Assembly (NCBI GenBank): GCA_001304365.1
Contig: LJNA01000002.1
Coordinates: 1-44,074 of the forward strand
Source of the DNA: Syntrophobacter sp. DG_60
GTDB lineage: Bacteria > Desulfobacterota > Desulfofervidia > Desulfofervidales > DG-60
Direction: 5' to 3'
DNA length: 44,074 bases
Part shown: piece by piece, positions 32,883-42,143 of the stretch
Layout of the letters: each line of letters starts with the position of its first letter
Position numbering within the stretch: the stretch's first letter is position 1
The notes under the pieces: generated by a model
The model's database searches: none
The model's input: only the letters and a program-made list of their open reading frames with translations
What the model was told of the DNA's origin: nothing
Translations under genes and position numbers: made by a program

Positions 32883-33003
32883 GATTATCAAAAATACATT
32901 GTGTTCGTGGCAGCTAAATGCAAGAGGCTCAGCCTTTCAAGATGATGAAATGATAATATTTCCAACTGAATTTTTTATTACCGAGGACAAAAAAAAGACA
33001 TGA
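32848..33003 (+). CDS. Small frame or gene remnant, 51 aa
   Basis: A 51-codon frame begins inside the end of the DUF354 gene and stops in an ATGA overlap with the next gene. The second half (RGSAFQDDEMIIFPTEFFIT) reads like real protein, while the start has no ribosome site. It may be the 3' remnant of a lost gene whose ending was joined here, or a coupled small protein. I do not recognise a family. It is the only thing seen in the 117-base gap 32883-32999. Confidence 0.3.
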   Translation: MNIKIGNLNIVKIIKNTLCSWQLNARGSAFQDDEMIIFPTEFFITEDKKKT

Positions 33004-34004
33004 AGATTGTCAACTCCTTGCCTACAGATAAATGGATGTCATTTGTAAACAGGCACCCGTCTGGCAATATCTTTCATACTCCTTACATGATGAATGTTTT
33101 CAAAGGGGCAAAAGGCCACCTTCCGTTTCTATTCGCTGCCATAGATAAAAAAGATGAAATTTGCGGATTGATTTTGGCAGTACAGGTGAAAACACTAGGG
33201 AATTTTTTAATACGGTGTTCCTCCAGGTCAGTCGTTTACGGAGGCATCTTATGGGATAGCTCATGTGGATCGAACGAAGGCCTGAGGGAGTTGATTGCTA
33301 ATTATGATAGCTTTGTGAAGGGCAAATTACTATTTACTGAAATTCGAAACAGGGATGATGCTGTAATCATTAAGAATCCTCTCAGGTCATCTGGTTATCA
33401 ATACGAGGATTATCTCAATTACCTAATCGATCTTACTAGTGATAAGAAGTCCATTTTCCAATCTTTTTCCAAAAGCAGGAAAAGAAATATTAAAACAGCA
33501 GAAAAGGTAGGGTACACGATCGAAGAAGTAAATAATCTAAAAGGTCTTTTGATTTTTTATAATATAATAAAAGAAACTTATTCTCGGATTAAGGTACCAT
33601 TGGCAGATTTTTCGCTGTTTAACTCAGCCTATGAATATTTACATGACACCGGTCAGTTTAAAATTTTCCTCGCTCGTTATAAAAGCGATTTCGTGGGTGC
33701 CGAAGCCTTGTTGATATTCAAGGGAGTCGCTTTGACTTGGTACGGTGGAAGTTATCGAAACAAGTCACTTCCTACGCCTGATCCTTTACTAATCTGGCAC
33801 ATAATAAGATGGGCTAAGGCCAACAATTACCATACGCTTGATTTTGGGGGAGCAGGGGGACCGAAAGAAAAATATGGAGTCCGGGATTTCAAGGCAAGGT
33901 TTAATGGTAGGTTGGTAAACTTTGGAAGATTTACTAAAATTCATTCCCCAAATGTATTTAAAATTAGCAAAAAGGCTTACAAAATCTATAGAAAATTTTT
34001 GTAA
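33000..34004 (+). CDS. FemAB/GNAT-type acyltransferase, second intact member
   Basis: Same superfamily as the gene at 27382 but distant in sequence. The N-terminus has WMSFVNRHPSGNIFHTPYMM (the family's nonspecific start) and SRSVVYGGILWD. The C-terminal GNAT part has FSKSRKRNIKTAEKVGY, DFVGAEALLIFKG, LTWYGGSYRNKSLPTPDPLL and YHTLDFGGAGGPKEKYGVRD with FKARFNG, the conserved ending. Likely to decorate a sugar with an amino-acid or acyl group. The start overlaps a 51-codon frame by ATGA. The 84-base gap after it shows nothing certain. Confidence 0.8.
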   Translation: MKIVNSLPTDKWMSFVNRHPSGNIFHTPYMMNVFKGAKGHLPFLFAAIDKKDEICGLILAVQVKTLGNFLIRCSSRSVVYGGILWDSSCGSNEGLRELIANYDSFVKGKLLFTEIRNRDDAVIIKNPLRSSGYQYEDYLNYLIDLTSDKKSIFQSFSKSRKRNIKTAEKVGYTIEEVNNLKGLLIFYNIIKETYSRIKVPLADFSLFNSAYEYLHDTGQFKIFLARYKSDFVGAEALLIFKGVALTWYGGSYRNKSLPTPDPLLIWHIIRWAKANNYHTLDFGGAGGPKEKYGVRDFKARFNGRLVNFGRFTKIHSPNVFKISKKAYKIYRKFL

Positions 34005-34088
34005 GAACATCATTGGACTAGATAAATTTTTCTTCAAAAAAATTATCCGGCAGATCGCTTTTTTGGTGTTTGCCATCACAAGGTAAGT

Positions 34089-35252
34089 ATGAAGATTTGT
34101 ATGATTGTTTATGGATTTTATGAGGAAGATGGGAGAGTCCAAAGAATTGCCGATTGTCTTATTGAAAGGGGATATTCAGTAGATGTTATATCCCTAAAAC
34201 AGAAAACTAAAGAAAGCTTTAATGTTTATAATGGAATAAGAGTATATAAAATCCTAGGTAGAGAATTTAAAGAAAGAGGACCTATTAATTATCTTTTAAG
34301 ACATCTAATGTTTTTTTTCTTGTCTAGCTTAAAGGTGACTCAATTATACCTTAAAGAAAGATATGATTTGATCCACGTCCATAATATACCAGATTTTTTA
34401 GTGTTTACCACCCTTATTCCTAAGCTTTTTGGAGCTAAAATCTTACTTGATATCCATGATATCATTCCTGAATTTTTCGTGCAAAAATTTTCCGTTAGCG
34501 AAAATCATTTGACTGTAGGAATTTTAAAATTTATTGAAAAAATTTCTGCTCGTTATTCTGACCATGTGATCACAGTAACTGAACTCTGGGAAAAAAAGTT
34601 AATTAATCGGGGTGTTCCTGAAGCAAAGTGTAGTGTGATACCGAATGTGCCAAATCTAAAATTATTTGATCGGCATAGTACGTATAAAAAGACAAAAAAT
34701 AGTTTTATGGTGCTTTACCACGGAAATTTGTCAAAGCAAAATGGAATAGATATATTGATTAAATCTCTAAGCATTGTCAAGGACAGTATCCCATCCATAA
34801 AACTTCAGATTATTGGTGACCAAAGAATTGCTAATGATTTGGGTGAACTAATCAATGAACTGAATCTTGCCAAGTTTATTAACTTAAGCGATTCTATACC
34901 CCACGAAGAAGTACCAAAAGTAATATGTCATGCAGATATAGGAGTGGACCCCAAGAGAGGTGGGGTATATTCAGGTGAAACATTGAGTGTGAAGATTATG
35001 GAATACATGGCAATGGGCGTTACTGCAATTGTTTCACGAACAAAAGCGTCGACTTATTTTGATGATTCCGTGGTAAAGTTCTTTGAGCCAGAAAATGAAG
35101 GAGATTTAGCCCAAAAAATCATTGAACTTTATAAAAATCCTCAGGAAAGAAAAATGCTAGCTATCAACGCAGGTAATTTCATTAAACATAATAACTGGGA
35201 TAAGTATAAGACAAAATACTGGGCATTGATTGATAGCCTTTGTAAGAAATGA
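34089..35252 (+). CDS. Glycosyltransferase family 4 (paralogue B)
   Basis: GT-B enzyme closely matching the gene at 30593 along its whole length: ICMIVYGFYEEDGRVQRIAD, LIPKLFGAKILLDIHDIIPE, SDHVITVTELW, ADIGVDPKRGGVYSGETLSV with the EX7E-type pair, and SRTKAS. Several DNA stretches are also nearly the same (for example CATGTGATCACAGT), so the two arose by duplication within the locus or by uptake of related blocks. Its stop overlaps the start of a deacetylase fragment. Confidence 0.88.
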   Translation: MKICMIVYGFYEEDGRVQRIADCLIERGYSVDVISLKQKTKESFNVYNGIRVYKILGREFKERGPINYLLRHLMFFFLSSLKVTQLYLKERYDLIHVHNIPDFLVFTTLIPKLFGAKILLDIHDIIPEFFVQKFSVSENHLTVGILKFIEKISARYSDHVITVTELWEKKLINRGVPEAKCSVIPNVPNLKLFDRHSTYKKTKNSFMVLYHGNLSKQNGIDILIKSLSIVKDSIPSIKLQIIGDQRIANDLGELINELNLAKFINLSDSIPHEEVPKVICHADIGVDPKRGGVYSGETLSVKIMEYMAMGVTAIVSRTKASTYFDDSVVKFFEPENEGDLAQKIIELYKNPQERKMLAINAGNFIKHNNWDKYKTKYWALIDSLCKK

Positions 35253-35407
35253 GCGGTGACCTAATAACTTTCGGATCTCATTCCTTCGATCATATTCCGT
35301 TCAGCGCGTTGAGCACAGACCAAATTGAGAGGGAATTTAGAGTTTCAAAAGAATTTATAGAAGAATGTTCTGAAAGGAGAGTTTCATTCAGTGAGCTGTC
35401 ATTTTAA
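35249..35407 (+). pseudogene. Polysaccharide deacetylase fragment, 52 aa
   Basis: The frame starts in an ATGA overlap with the glycosyltransferase and reads GDLITFGSHSFDHIPFSALS, the HSxxH metal motif of NodB-type deacetylases, then TDQIEREFRVSKEFIEE, which matches the following helix of the family. Both the first motif and everything after are missing. The fragment runs 17 bases into the polymerase gene in another frame. It is best read as a deletion remnant. Confidence 0.65.
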
Positions 35408-36806
35408 TATTCCACTCAAGATTCTGGCCGTCCTTTTTATCAGTGCACTACTGGGGTATATTTTTCCAGTAAAGGTATTTCTTTTTCTGGTTGGATCGTT
35501 CATTTTTATAAGTTTCTTTGTAGTGTTATTTTACAATAATCTCACAGCCGGCTTGATATTTACACTGGCTCTCACCCTGTTGTTTGATTTTAGTGGCAGG
35601 GTAATAATTAGCAATCTACCCGATATAACACCTGGCAGGTTAGGCTTCTTCCTGTTAGTCAGCTTGTTCGCTACAAAGTTGGTTTTGAAAGAACAAAGAT
35701 TGAAATATGTAGATAGAGTTGAATGGCTGATGGTTCTATTTTACTCTTTTTGTTTGGTATCCATGTGGCAAGCTGGCACATTCTTGAAATTCTTCGGCGA
35801 ATTCGTTTCACAATTCCTCTTGCCATTTGCCTACTTCTTCATAGCTAAAAACACTTTTGATTCACAAAACAAAGTTACTCATTTTTTTAATTTTGCCTTT
35901 GTGGTAGGAGTCTACGCATCTATTGTGGGAATTCTTGAACATTTTGGTTTTGACAACATCTTAATAAACCCAATAGCAGAGTCATATCGTGCATCATATA
36001 GTGGGGATCTCCGTTATATAACGGGAATCCTAGGCCTTCCTGCCGCAACAGGAACCCTTGTTTCTTTTTGCCTCATCATGAGCCTATACAAAAGCGGAGA
36101 ATCTTTCTCACATTGGATTACGAGTTCTGTACTAAAACGCTTGGCAATCATTCCCATGGTAATTGCGATTTTTTTCTCCTATCAACGATCCGTCTATGCT
36201 GGTGTTCTGGGAGCATTATTTGTTCTTCTACTATTCTCCAGAACTTTACGAAGAATAGCAGTTGTAGGTTTACTATTGATTTGCACATTAGTCATAGTCA
36301 ATTGGTCTAATGTTACGAGTTATGACAGGTCAGTTGGTGGAGTAGCAGATCCCAGCAATATTTATTTTAGAATAGCTATGGCCAAAACTTCTTTGGCCAT
36401 TTTTGCAGACCATCCTATCATGGGAACGGGATTTGGCACTTATCAAGATTACGCAGATAAGTATTTAACCAAAGTCGAAGGAGGTATTTCTTATAGAGGA
36501 ATAGAAGAAAGTGGGCAGCATAATACCTTTCTGGGAATCTTAAGCGAGTTGGGGGGAATAGGTATATTACTGTTTGGGCTGATTTTTTATTTTATATTAA
36601 AGATGGCTTGGGTAAAATACAAAATGTGTCCACCAGGCTCTAGCTTCCGCCAAGTAATTGCAATATTCTTTGGCATTGGGGCTATTTATTTTATAAATGC
36701 AAACTGTTTTGAAACTAGATATTTCGAATTAATAAATGACTTTTTCTTTGTATTGGCGGGGATCATAGCGGCATACACTCCGGCCAATAGAGAAAAATGG
36801 TTCTGA
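35391..36806 (+). CDS. O-antigen ligase/polymerase-like membrane protein (Wzy_C)
   Basis: A polytopic inner-membrane protein with about 10-12 helices, the candidate Wzy polymerase. The large periplasmic loop near the C-terminal half has HPIMGTGFGTYQDYADKYLT and ESGQHNTFLGILSELGG, the Wzy_C/WaaL signature with a conserved His. The first helices begin at about residue 8. The GTG start has AAGGAG about 11 bases before, a long spacing; start uncertain. The flippase begins 3 bases after the stop. Confidence 0.85.
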   Translation: MSCHFNIPLKILAVLFISALLGYIFPVKVFLFLVGSFIFISFFVVLFYNNLTAGLIFTLALTLLFDFSGRVIISNLPDITPGRLGFFLLVSLFATKLVLKEQRLKYVDRVEWLMVLFYSFCLVSMWQAGTFLKFFGEFVSQFLLPFAYFFIAKNTFDSQNKVTHFFNFAFVVGVYASIVGILEHFGFDNILINPIAESYRASYSGDLRYITGILGLPAATGTLVSFCLIMSLYKSGESFSHWITSSVLKRLAIIPMVIAIFFSYQRSVYAGVLGALFVLLLFSRTLRRIAVVGLLLICTLVIVNWSNVTSYDRSVGGVADPSNIYFRIAMAKTSLAIFADHPIMGTGFGTYQDYADKYLTKVEGGISYRGIEESGQHNTFLGILSELGGIGILLFGLIFYFILKMAWVKYKMCPPGSSFRQVIAIFFGIGAIYFINANCFETRYFELINDFFFVLAGIIAAYTPANREKWF

Positions 36807-36809
36807 AGC

Positions 36810-38312
36810 ATGGCAAATATAAGTTTCCTATTCAAAAAAGAATCATTGTTGCAATCAACAGGAATAGTGCTCATATTTAGTGGGTTGCAACGGGCAATCG
36901 ATATGATTCGAAGTATAGTTTTTGCGAGGACTTTGGGCCCTGAATCCTATGGAACTTTTACCCTCGCTTTTCTATTTCTAAGCATTATTATCCCGCTTGC
37001 CTGTTTAGGATTGCCATCATGCTATACTAGATACACTCCACAATATGAAAAAAAAGGCATGGTCATAAGCTTTTTCAAGAAAACGGTGAAAGTTAGTTTG
37101 GTATCCGCGATTATAATAATGGTATTGGCATTTCTCTTTTCTGCCTCATTTTCGCAGATGATTTATGGTGAGTCCCGGTTCTACTATTTGATACTAATAG
37201 CTTCGTTAGCAATTGTTCCAAATACACTGTTTGAGTCCCTACAGGCCTTCTTCGGCGGACTTAGGGTATTCAAGTTTTACTCCCTGTTAGATTTTAGTCA
37301 CAGAACACTCTTCACGATTTTTGGCATTACGCTTCTGTTTCTCTGGAAGGCCTCGCCGGAAGCCCCTCTGTTAGGGTTTGTTCTGGGAATGACAGCTTCA
37401 ATCATTCTTTTTGGTTATCTGTTGAAACGGGAAGTAGCAACATGGTCCCAACAAAAAATCATGATCTCTGAAGGGGGTTTTTATAAGAAAATGCTAAAAT
37501 TCTCACTGTGGTTTACTGTGACACCTATTGTTTTTATCCTTTTTCATTACACGGACAGATTGATGTTGAACCGCTTTCTCGGCTTGTATGAAGTAGGGCT
37601 TTACAGCGTTGCTGTGAGTCTCGCACAGGTTTTGCTTTTTTTGGGAATGGTGATTAGCAGTACCTTAGGACCATATGTCAGTAACATGTGGGAGCACCAG
37701 GAAAAAACAAGCGTAATGTTTTACTTGAATCTCGCCTCAAAAGTCACAGTTCTTCTATCATTAGGAATAGCTATGCTGATAACAATATTTAAAACTCCTA
37801 TTTTAAGTTTGCTTTACGGAAAAGAATATCTCGGTGCCAGTCAGCTCATACCGATTCTCCTTATATTATCAATTGTTAACTCCGTATGGTGGATGATGGG
37901 ACATTACGTAAAACTTATTGAAAGGACATATGTATACTTCTTAGTTGGGATCATTGGATTAGTAGCCAACGTGTTTTTGAATATCATGCTAATCGATATC
38001 TATGGTTTGATCGGAGCAGCCATTGCATCAACGCTGTCCTTCTTTATAATTCTAAGTATTACCTTGGTTTTCAACCTGAAATACCGGTTTGTGGTGGATT
38101 TAAGGACCTTGCTCATATTAGGATTTACATTGATACTTCTGCTTCCACCTAAATTGATAATATTAGCGGCGGGCGCACTTGTCATTATATGCTTTAAAAC
38201 AAGCTTTATACTCTCCTATTATGAAAAAACGTTAATAGCAAAAAAGATTTCATTAATGTATTCAGGATCTCAGAGATATTTTAAAGATATAGTTCCTAGA
38301 GTCGAGCCATAA
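36810..38312 (+). CDS. Oligosaccharide flippase (Wzx, polysaccharide synthase family)
   Basis: A 500-residue membrane protein with about 14 predicted helices (MATE/MOP fold) that moves the lipid-linked repeat unit across the inner membrane. The N-terminus has VLIFSGLQRAIDMIRSIVFA and RTLGPESYGTFTLAFLFLSI, typical of Wzx; mid-protein HYTDRLMLNRFLGLYEVGLY is the other conserved block. It sits 3 bases after the polymerase gene, so synthesis is coupled. The 150 bases after it (38313-38462) show no gene. Confidence 0.9.
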   Translation: MANISFLFKKESLLQSTGIVLIFSGLQRAIDMIRSIVFARTLGPESYGTFTLAFLFLSIIIPLACLGLPSCYTRYTPQYEKKGMVISFFKKTVKVSLVSAIIIMVLAFLFSASFSQMIYGESRFYYLILIASLAIVPNTLFESLQAFFGGLRVFKFYSLLDFSHRTLFTIFGITLLFLWKASPEAPLLGFVLGMTASIILFGYLLKREVATWSQQKIMISEGGFYKKMLKFSLWFTVTPIVFILFHYTDRLMLNRFLGLYEVGLYSVAVSLAQVLLFLGMVISSTLGPYVSNMWEHQEKTSVMFYLNLASKVTVLLSLGIAMLITIFKTPILSLLYGKEYLGASQLIPILLILSIVNSVWWMMGHYVKLIERTYVYFLVGIIGLVANVFLNIMLIDIYGLIGAAIASTLSFFIILSITLVFNLKYRFVVDLRTLLILGFTLILLLPPKLIILAAGALVIICFKTSFILSYYEKTLIAKKISLMYSGSQRYFKDIVPRVEP

Positions 38313-38462
38313 TAAGCATGTAGCAATAACTTCCTTTGACTTTTAAAATCCTCTCAAGCTAAGTTGCTGGCTGGATTCCGAAGCTTTTAGCTGCGGCGAA
38401 AAGTGATAAGAACTTAACAAACAAATTAATATATTTCGCAACTTTTCAAATTAATTAATTCA

Positions 38463-39587
38463 ATGAGTCACCTAAAAATATTACATATTATGAGATTGAA
38501 TCCTAGAGCTTTTCGTTCCTTTGAAGAATACCTTCTCCTCCTGGCAAAAAGATTATCAAGTAAGGAATATAAATGTTTTTTTGTTTTTATAAAGGCTCCG
38601 CCTGAATGGATCAAAGAAAAATTTGAGAATGCAGGTGCCAAAGTATTTGAAATGGATCTAAATAAATTTGGTTTCGAATCCTCCATTAAATTATTTAGAT
38701 TAATAAAGACAGAAAAGATAAACATTATACATACTAGCTTTATGCACTTTTTTACCCTTTATAACATTATATTCAAGTTAGCAGGGGCATCAAAAATCAT
38801 ACACCATCAACATGGGGCTGTTATTAAGAAAAGGGACAACATTTTTAAGGAAATATTGAAACGGATTAGAAATGTTGTAACGACCAAATGGATATACAAA
38901 ATTTTAGCAGTATCTGATTTTATAGGAAATCAATTAAGAAAGAATTATAATTTCAAGCCAGATAAGATTAAAACAATATACAATGGGATTAATATAAATA
39001 GGTTCTCAGTTGAAAAAGATGAATCAATTTATAAGGAGTATAAAATTCCTGATGGAGCGAAAATTGTCATTGCAATTGCCTATTTAACCCAAGGGAAAGG
39101 AATAGATTATTTGTTAAACGCTGTACCTTCAGTTATTGAAGAGACTCCAAATACCTATTTTTTTATAGTTGGCGACGGTCCGTGTTTAACAAAGTATAAG
39201 GATTTAGTCAAAAATTTGAATGTTGAGAAGAATGTTATTTTTACTGGTCTAAGGAATGATGTTGAAAGATATCTTAAAATTTCTGATATAGCAGTTATTC
39301 CTTCCAACTGTGGTGAAGCTTTTTCTCTTGTAGCAGCCGAGTCAATGTGTTCAGGATTACCTGTTATTGCTTCAATTGATGGCGGAATTCCAGAAATTGT
39401 AGTAGATGGAGTAACAGGAATTTTAGTACATCCCGCTGATCCAAGAGCAATTTCCAGGGCGATAAAAAAATTATTGCAAAATCCTGCGTTGTCTGAAAAG
39501 CTAGGAAAGGCTGGAAGAGAAAGGGTCATAAATTATTTCTCTTTAGATCGTATGATAAACAATATAATTTCTATTTACGAAGCTTGA
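38463..39587 (+). CDS. Glycosyltransferase family 4
   Basis: GT-B enzyme. Acceptor-side start: KILHIMRLNPRAFRSFEEYL; junction motif YNGININRFS; donor-side blocks IAIAYLTQGKGIDYLLNAVP, FFIVGDGPCLTKY and SNCGEAFSLVAAESMCSGLP, with the EX7E pair, then GGIPEIVVDGVTGILV. No ribosome site is strong. It is first of three consecutive GT4 genes. The sugar is unknown. Confidence 0.88.
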   Translation: MSHLKILHIMRLNPRAFRSFEEYLLLLAKRLSSKEYKCFFVFIKAPPEWIKEKFENAGAKVFEMDLNKFGFESSIKLFRLIKTEKINIIHTSFMHFFTLYNIIFKLAGASKIIHHQHGAVIKKRDNIFKEILKRIRNVVTTKWIYKILAVSDFIGNQLRKNYNFKPDKIKTIYNGININRFSVEKDESIYKEYKIPDGAKIVIAIAYLTQGKGIDYLLNAVPSVIEETPNTYFFIVGDGPCLTKYKDLVKNLNVEKNVIFTGLRNDVERYLKISDIAVIPSNCGEAFSLVAAESMCSGLPVIASIDGGIPEIVVDGVTGILVHPADPRAISRAIKKLLQNPALSEKLGKAGRERVINYFSLDRMINNIISIYEA

Positions 39588-39596
39588 GATTAATAT

Positions 39597-40754
39597 ATGA
39601 AAAAGAGAAACATACTTCAAATGATCCATACCTTGAAAGTTGGAGGTGCTGAAAAAGTTGTCACGGACATTGCTACAAATTTAGACCTTTCCAAATTTAA
39701 TTGTTATGTGAGCTGTCTTAATGAAGGCGGTTTTTTCAAAGAGGTAATTGCTAGAAGAGGTGTCCCGGTGGGGATTTTAAATATTCAAAGAAGAAGTATT
39801 AAAAATTTCCCATTATTCTTACTAGATGTAATTAGAATACTAATAAGTTTAAACAAAATTGTTAAGAAAAATAATATTGATATAATCCACTCTCATCTCG
39901 ACCATGCAAACTATTTATCAATTATAATAGGCTTTATAAAAAAAATTCCGGTTTTCCCGACCATTCATAGTACCAGCGAATTTGTAATCGAAAGAAAGAA
40001 AATCGATCCCAGATATTGGTTAATAAAGATATTTAACTATATAATTTATCGATATTGCACTAAGATTATCGCTGTCTCAGATGAAGTTAAAGAAACTATC
40101 TTAAAAGAAATAAAGGTTAATCCAAAAAAAATTATAATTATAAATAATCCTGTAGATATTGATAAATTTTCGCAGGAAAGAAATATAGATTACCTGTACG
40201 GTACATTAGGTATTAATAATGAATTAATCATTTCCAGTATCGGCCGATTGGAGAAGATAAAAGGACATATATTTTTGTTAAAGGCTGTCGCAGATATATT
40301 AAAAATTTACCCTAATACTAAATTTTTTCTAATAGGTTCCGGAAAAGAAGAAGAAAAATTAAAAAATTTTGTAGTTAATAATTCCTTAGAACAAAACGTT
40401 TATTTTTTAGGAAATAGGTCTGATATCCCAGAATTATTATCTTTGACTGATGTATTTGTAATGCCTTCAATCGCCGAGGGCTTATCTATAGCAATGTTAG
40501 AGGCAATGGCTTCAGGAAGGGCTATCGTTTCTGCCAATACAAATGGAACAAGAAAATTGATAACCCATGGTGTAACAGGGCTACTTTTCCCCAAAGGAAA
40601 TATCGTTCAACTAAAAGATACGATAATAAATCTGTTATCTGATAAAAATTTAAGAATTAAATTGGGGCAAAATGCAAAAAAATATGTTTCTCAGTACTAC
40701 AATTTGGAGATTTTTATTAAAAACATAGAAAACTTATATAATCTAGAAATTTAA
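39597..40754 (+). CDS. Glycosyltransferase family 4
   Basis: GT-B enzyme with the WabH/PglA-like opening MIHTLKVGGAEKVVTDIATN, the IIHSHLDHANYLSIIIG block, NNPVDIDKFS at the domain junction, ISSIGRLEKIKGHIFLLKAV and PSIAEGLSIAMLEAMASGRA, with EX7E. It starts 9 bases after the previous gene. Its DNA is notably richer in A+T than the upstream export genes. Donor and acceptor unknown. Confidence 0.88.
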   Translation: MKKRNILQMIHTLKVGGAEKVVTDIATNLDLSKFNCYVSCLNEGGFFKEVIARRGVPVGILNIQRRSIKNFPLFLLDVIRILISLNKIVKKNNIDIIHSHLDHANYLSIIIGFIKKIPVFPTIHSTSEFVIERKKIDPRYWLIKIFNYIIYRYCTKIIAVSDEVKETILKEIKVNPKKIIIINNPVDIDKFSQERNIDYLYGTLGINNELIISSIGRLEKIKGHIFLLKAVADILKIYPNTKFFLIGSGKEEEKLKNFVVNNSLEQNVYFLGNRSDIPELLSLTDVFVMPSIAEGLSIAMLEAMASGRAIVSANTNGTRKLITHGVTGLLFPKGNIVQLKDTIINLLSDKNLRIKLGQNAKKYVSQYYNLEIFIKNIENLYNLEI

Positions 40755-40768
40755 CTGCATTAAATCTA

Positions 40769-41911
40769 ATGAAGATCGCAATCGTCAGCCATTTTCCCAT
40801 TAATACGGACAATATCAATGGAGGCGTTGAAGCCGTTACAGCTAATTTAGTTGAGGGATTAACAGATTTTCATGACTTAGAGATCCATGTAGTTACAATT
40901 AATAAGGAGATTAATCAAGATATCACAATTAGCAAAAAGAATTATACCCTTTATATTTTGCATTCTCCTCCTTTTCCTGTTTTATTAAATACTTTAACAT
41001 TTGATAGAAAAAAAATTAGAGCTACGCTAAGAGAAATTAACCCACATATTATACACTCTCATGATATTTATGCTTACATGACTTTGGACATAGGTATTCC
41101 CACCTTAGTTAGCCTTCACGGAATAATTCATGAAGATACAAAGTTTTATTATGGTTTAAAGGGGGAAATGCGATCATTAATATGGAATTATATTGAGAAA
41201 AGTTTTCTGAACAATTCAAAATATTTAATTGCTCAAAATAATTATGTAAAGGAGGCTATTAAAAATTATTTCCATGGCACGGTGTATGTGGTTGATAATC
41301 CCGTTTCGTCAAAGTTCTTTGAGATTAAAAAACCTAACAATGGAACAGAAGAAATCATTCTTTTTGTTGGGAAGATACATCCTATTAAAGGAATAGATAA
41401 ATTATTAAAAGCAATTGAGATAGTCAGATTATATAGGCCAAAGGTCAAGCTGCATTTAGCTGGGACAATTGCAAATCTAGACTACTTTCATTCCTTAACC
41501 GCTTTTATTAAGAAGCAGAACCTTGAGGAAAACATAGTTTTCAAAGGAAATCTTCGGGAATCGGATTTATTGGAAGAATACTCCAATTCCAAAATTCTGC
41601 TTCTTCCTTCAAATCAGGAAGCAGCACCTATGGTAGTGGAACAGGCAATGGCAGCAGGAAAACCTGTAGTGGCTTCCAATGTAGGTGGAATTCCCTTTCT
41701 AGTTAAAAATAATGAAACTGGCTTCTTAATCGAAAAAAATGATATAAAGGAAATGGCATTGAAGATTTCAATTTTGCTTAAAAATAAAGACTTACGAATT
41801 AAAATGGGACAGAATGCAAGAAGAGAGGCTTTAGAAAAATTCCACCCTAAAATTGTCGCTCAAAGAACCCGAGAGATTTACCGCGAGATAATTTCTAGAA
41901 ATAAGCGATAA
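40769..41911 (+). CDS. Glycosyltransferase family 4
   Basis: GT-B enzyme. The start IAIVSHFPINTDNINGGVEA shows the glycine-rich acceptor loop; NPHIIHSHDIYAYM, VDNPVSSKFF, ILFVGKIHPIKGIDKLLKAI and PSNQEAAPMVVEQAMAAGKP (EX7E-like, second acidic residue at VVEQ) follow. It is third in the run, 14 bases after the previous gene. After it comes a 230-base gap with structured sequence. Confidence 0.87.
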   Translation: MKIAIVSHFPINTDNINGGVEAVTANLVEGLTDFHDLEIHVVTINKEINQDITISKKNYTLYILHSPPFPVLLNTLTFDRKKIRATLREINPHIIHSHDIYAYMTLDIGIPTLVSLHGIIHEDTKFYYGLKGEMRSLIWNYIEKSFLNNSKYLIAQNNYVKEAIKNYFHGTVYVVDNPVSSKFFEIKKPNNGTEEIILFVGKIHPIKGIDKLLKAIEIVRLYRPKVKLHLAGTIANLDYFHSLTAFIKKQNLEENIVFKGNLRESDLLEEYSNSKILLLPSNQEAAPMVVEQAMAAGKPVVASNVGGIPFLVKNNETGFLIEKNDIKEMALKISILLKNKDLRIKMGQNARREALEKFHPKIVAQRTREIYREIISRNKR

Positions 41912-42143
41912 AACAGCTTAGTGGTCAAAACCGTTGCGGTAGACATAATCGTGTAACATAGGGCCTTGTGCCAGTCGATAAGGAGACGGGGTTCACCACC
42001 CCAACGATCGCAAAGGGTTACACCTACACCTAACTGTTTTTGGCCGCAAACAAAAACAGTAAAAGAAGCAATATTTGCTGCAGATACGATCTAAGTATCG
42101 AGTGAAACACATCCACCAACTACCTCTCATAAGGCAAAGGCGT
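41912..42143. other. Structured intergenic stretch with a perfect 10-base inverted repeat
   Basis: No convincing gene. ACTGTTTTTG (42033-42042), eight bases, CAAAAACAGT (42051-42060) form a perfect hairpin. A smaller one, GGGGT-TCACC-ACCCC, lies just upstream (about 41988-42002). Between them is a purine-rich single-stranded core with CGCAAAGGG and CCTAA. G+C is higher than in the flanking genes. The hairpin is followed by AAAAG rather than Ts, so it is not a plus-strand terminator; on the minus strand it is likewise not followed by a T-run beyond CTTTT. A cis-acting RNA or an element end are options. Confidence 0.5.

Noticed and set aside
34005..34088. Short open stretch after the second FemAB-type gene as a gene remnant
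   Set aside because: About 30 codons without start, motif or recognisable family; could easily be chance in AT-rich sequence.
41925..41950. GCGGTAG near 41938 as an RfaH-type ops element
   Set aside because: Only seven bases match the ops core, it lies deep inside the locus, and the rest of the JUMPstart sequence is absent.
41988..42060. GEMM (c-di-GMP) riboswitch call
   Set aside because: The tetraloop, its receptor and the GACGCAAAGCC core are not properly present, so I kept it only as a finding.
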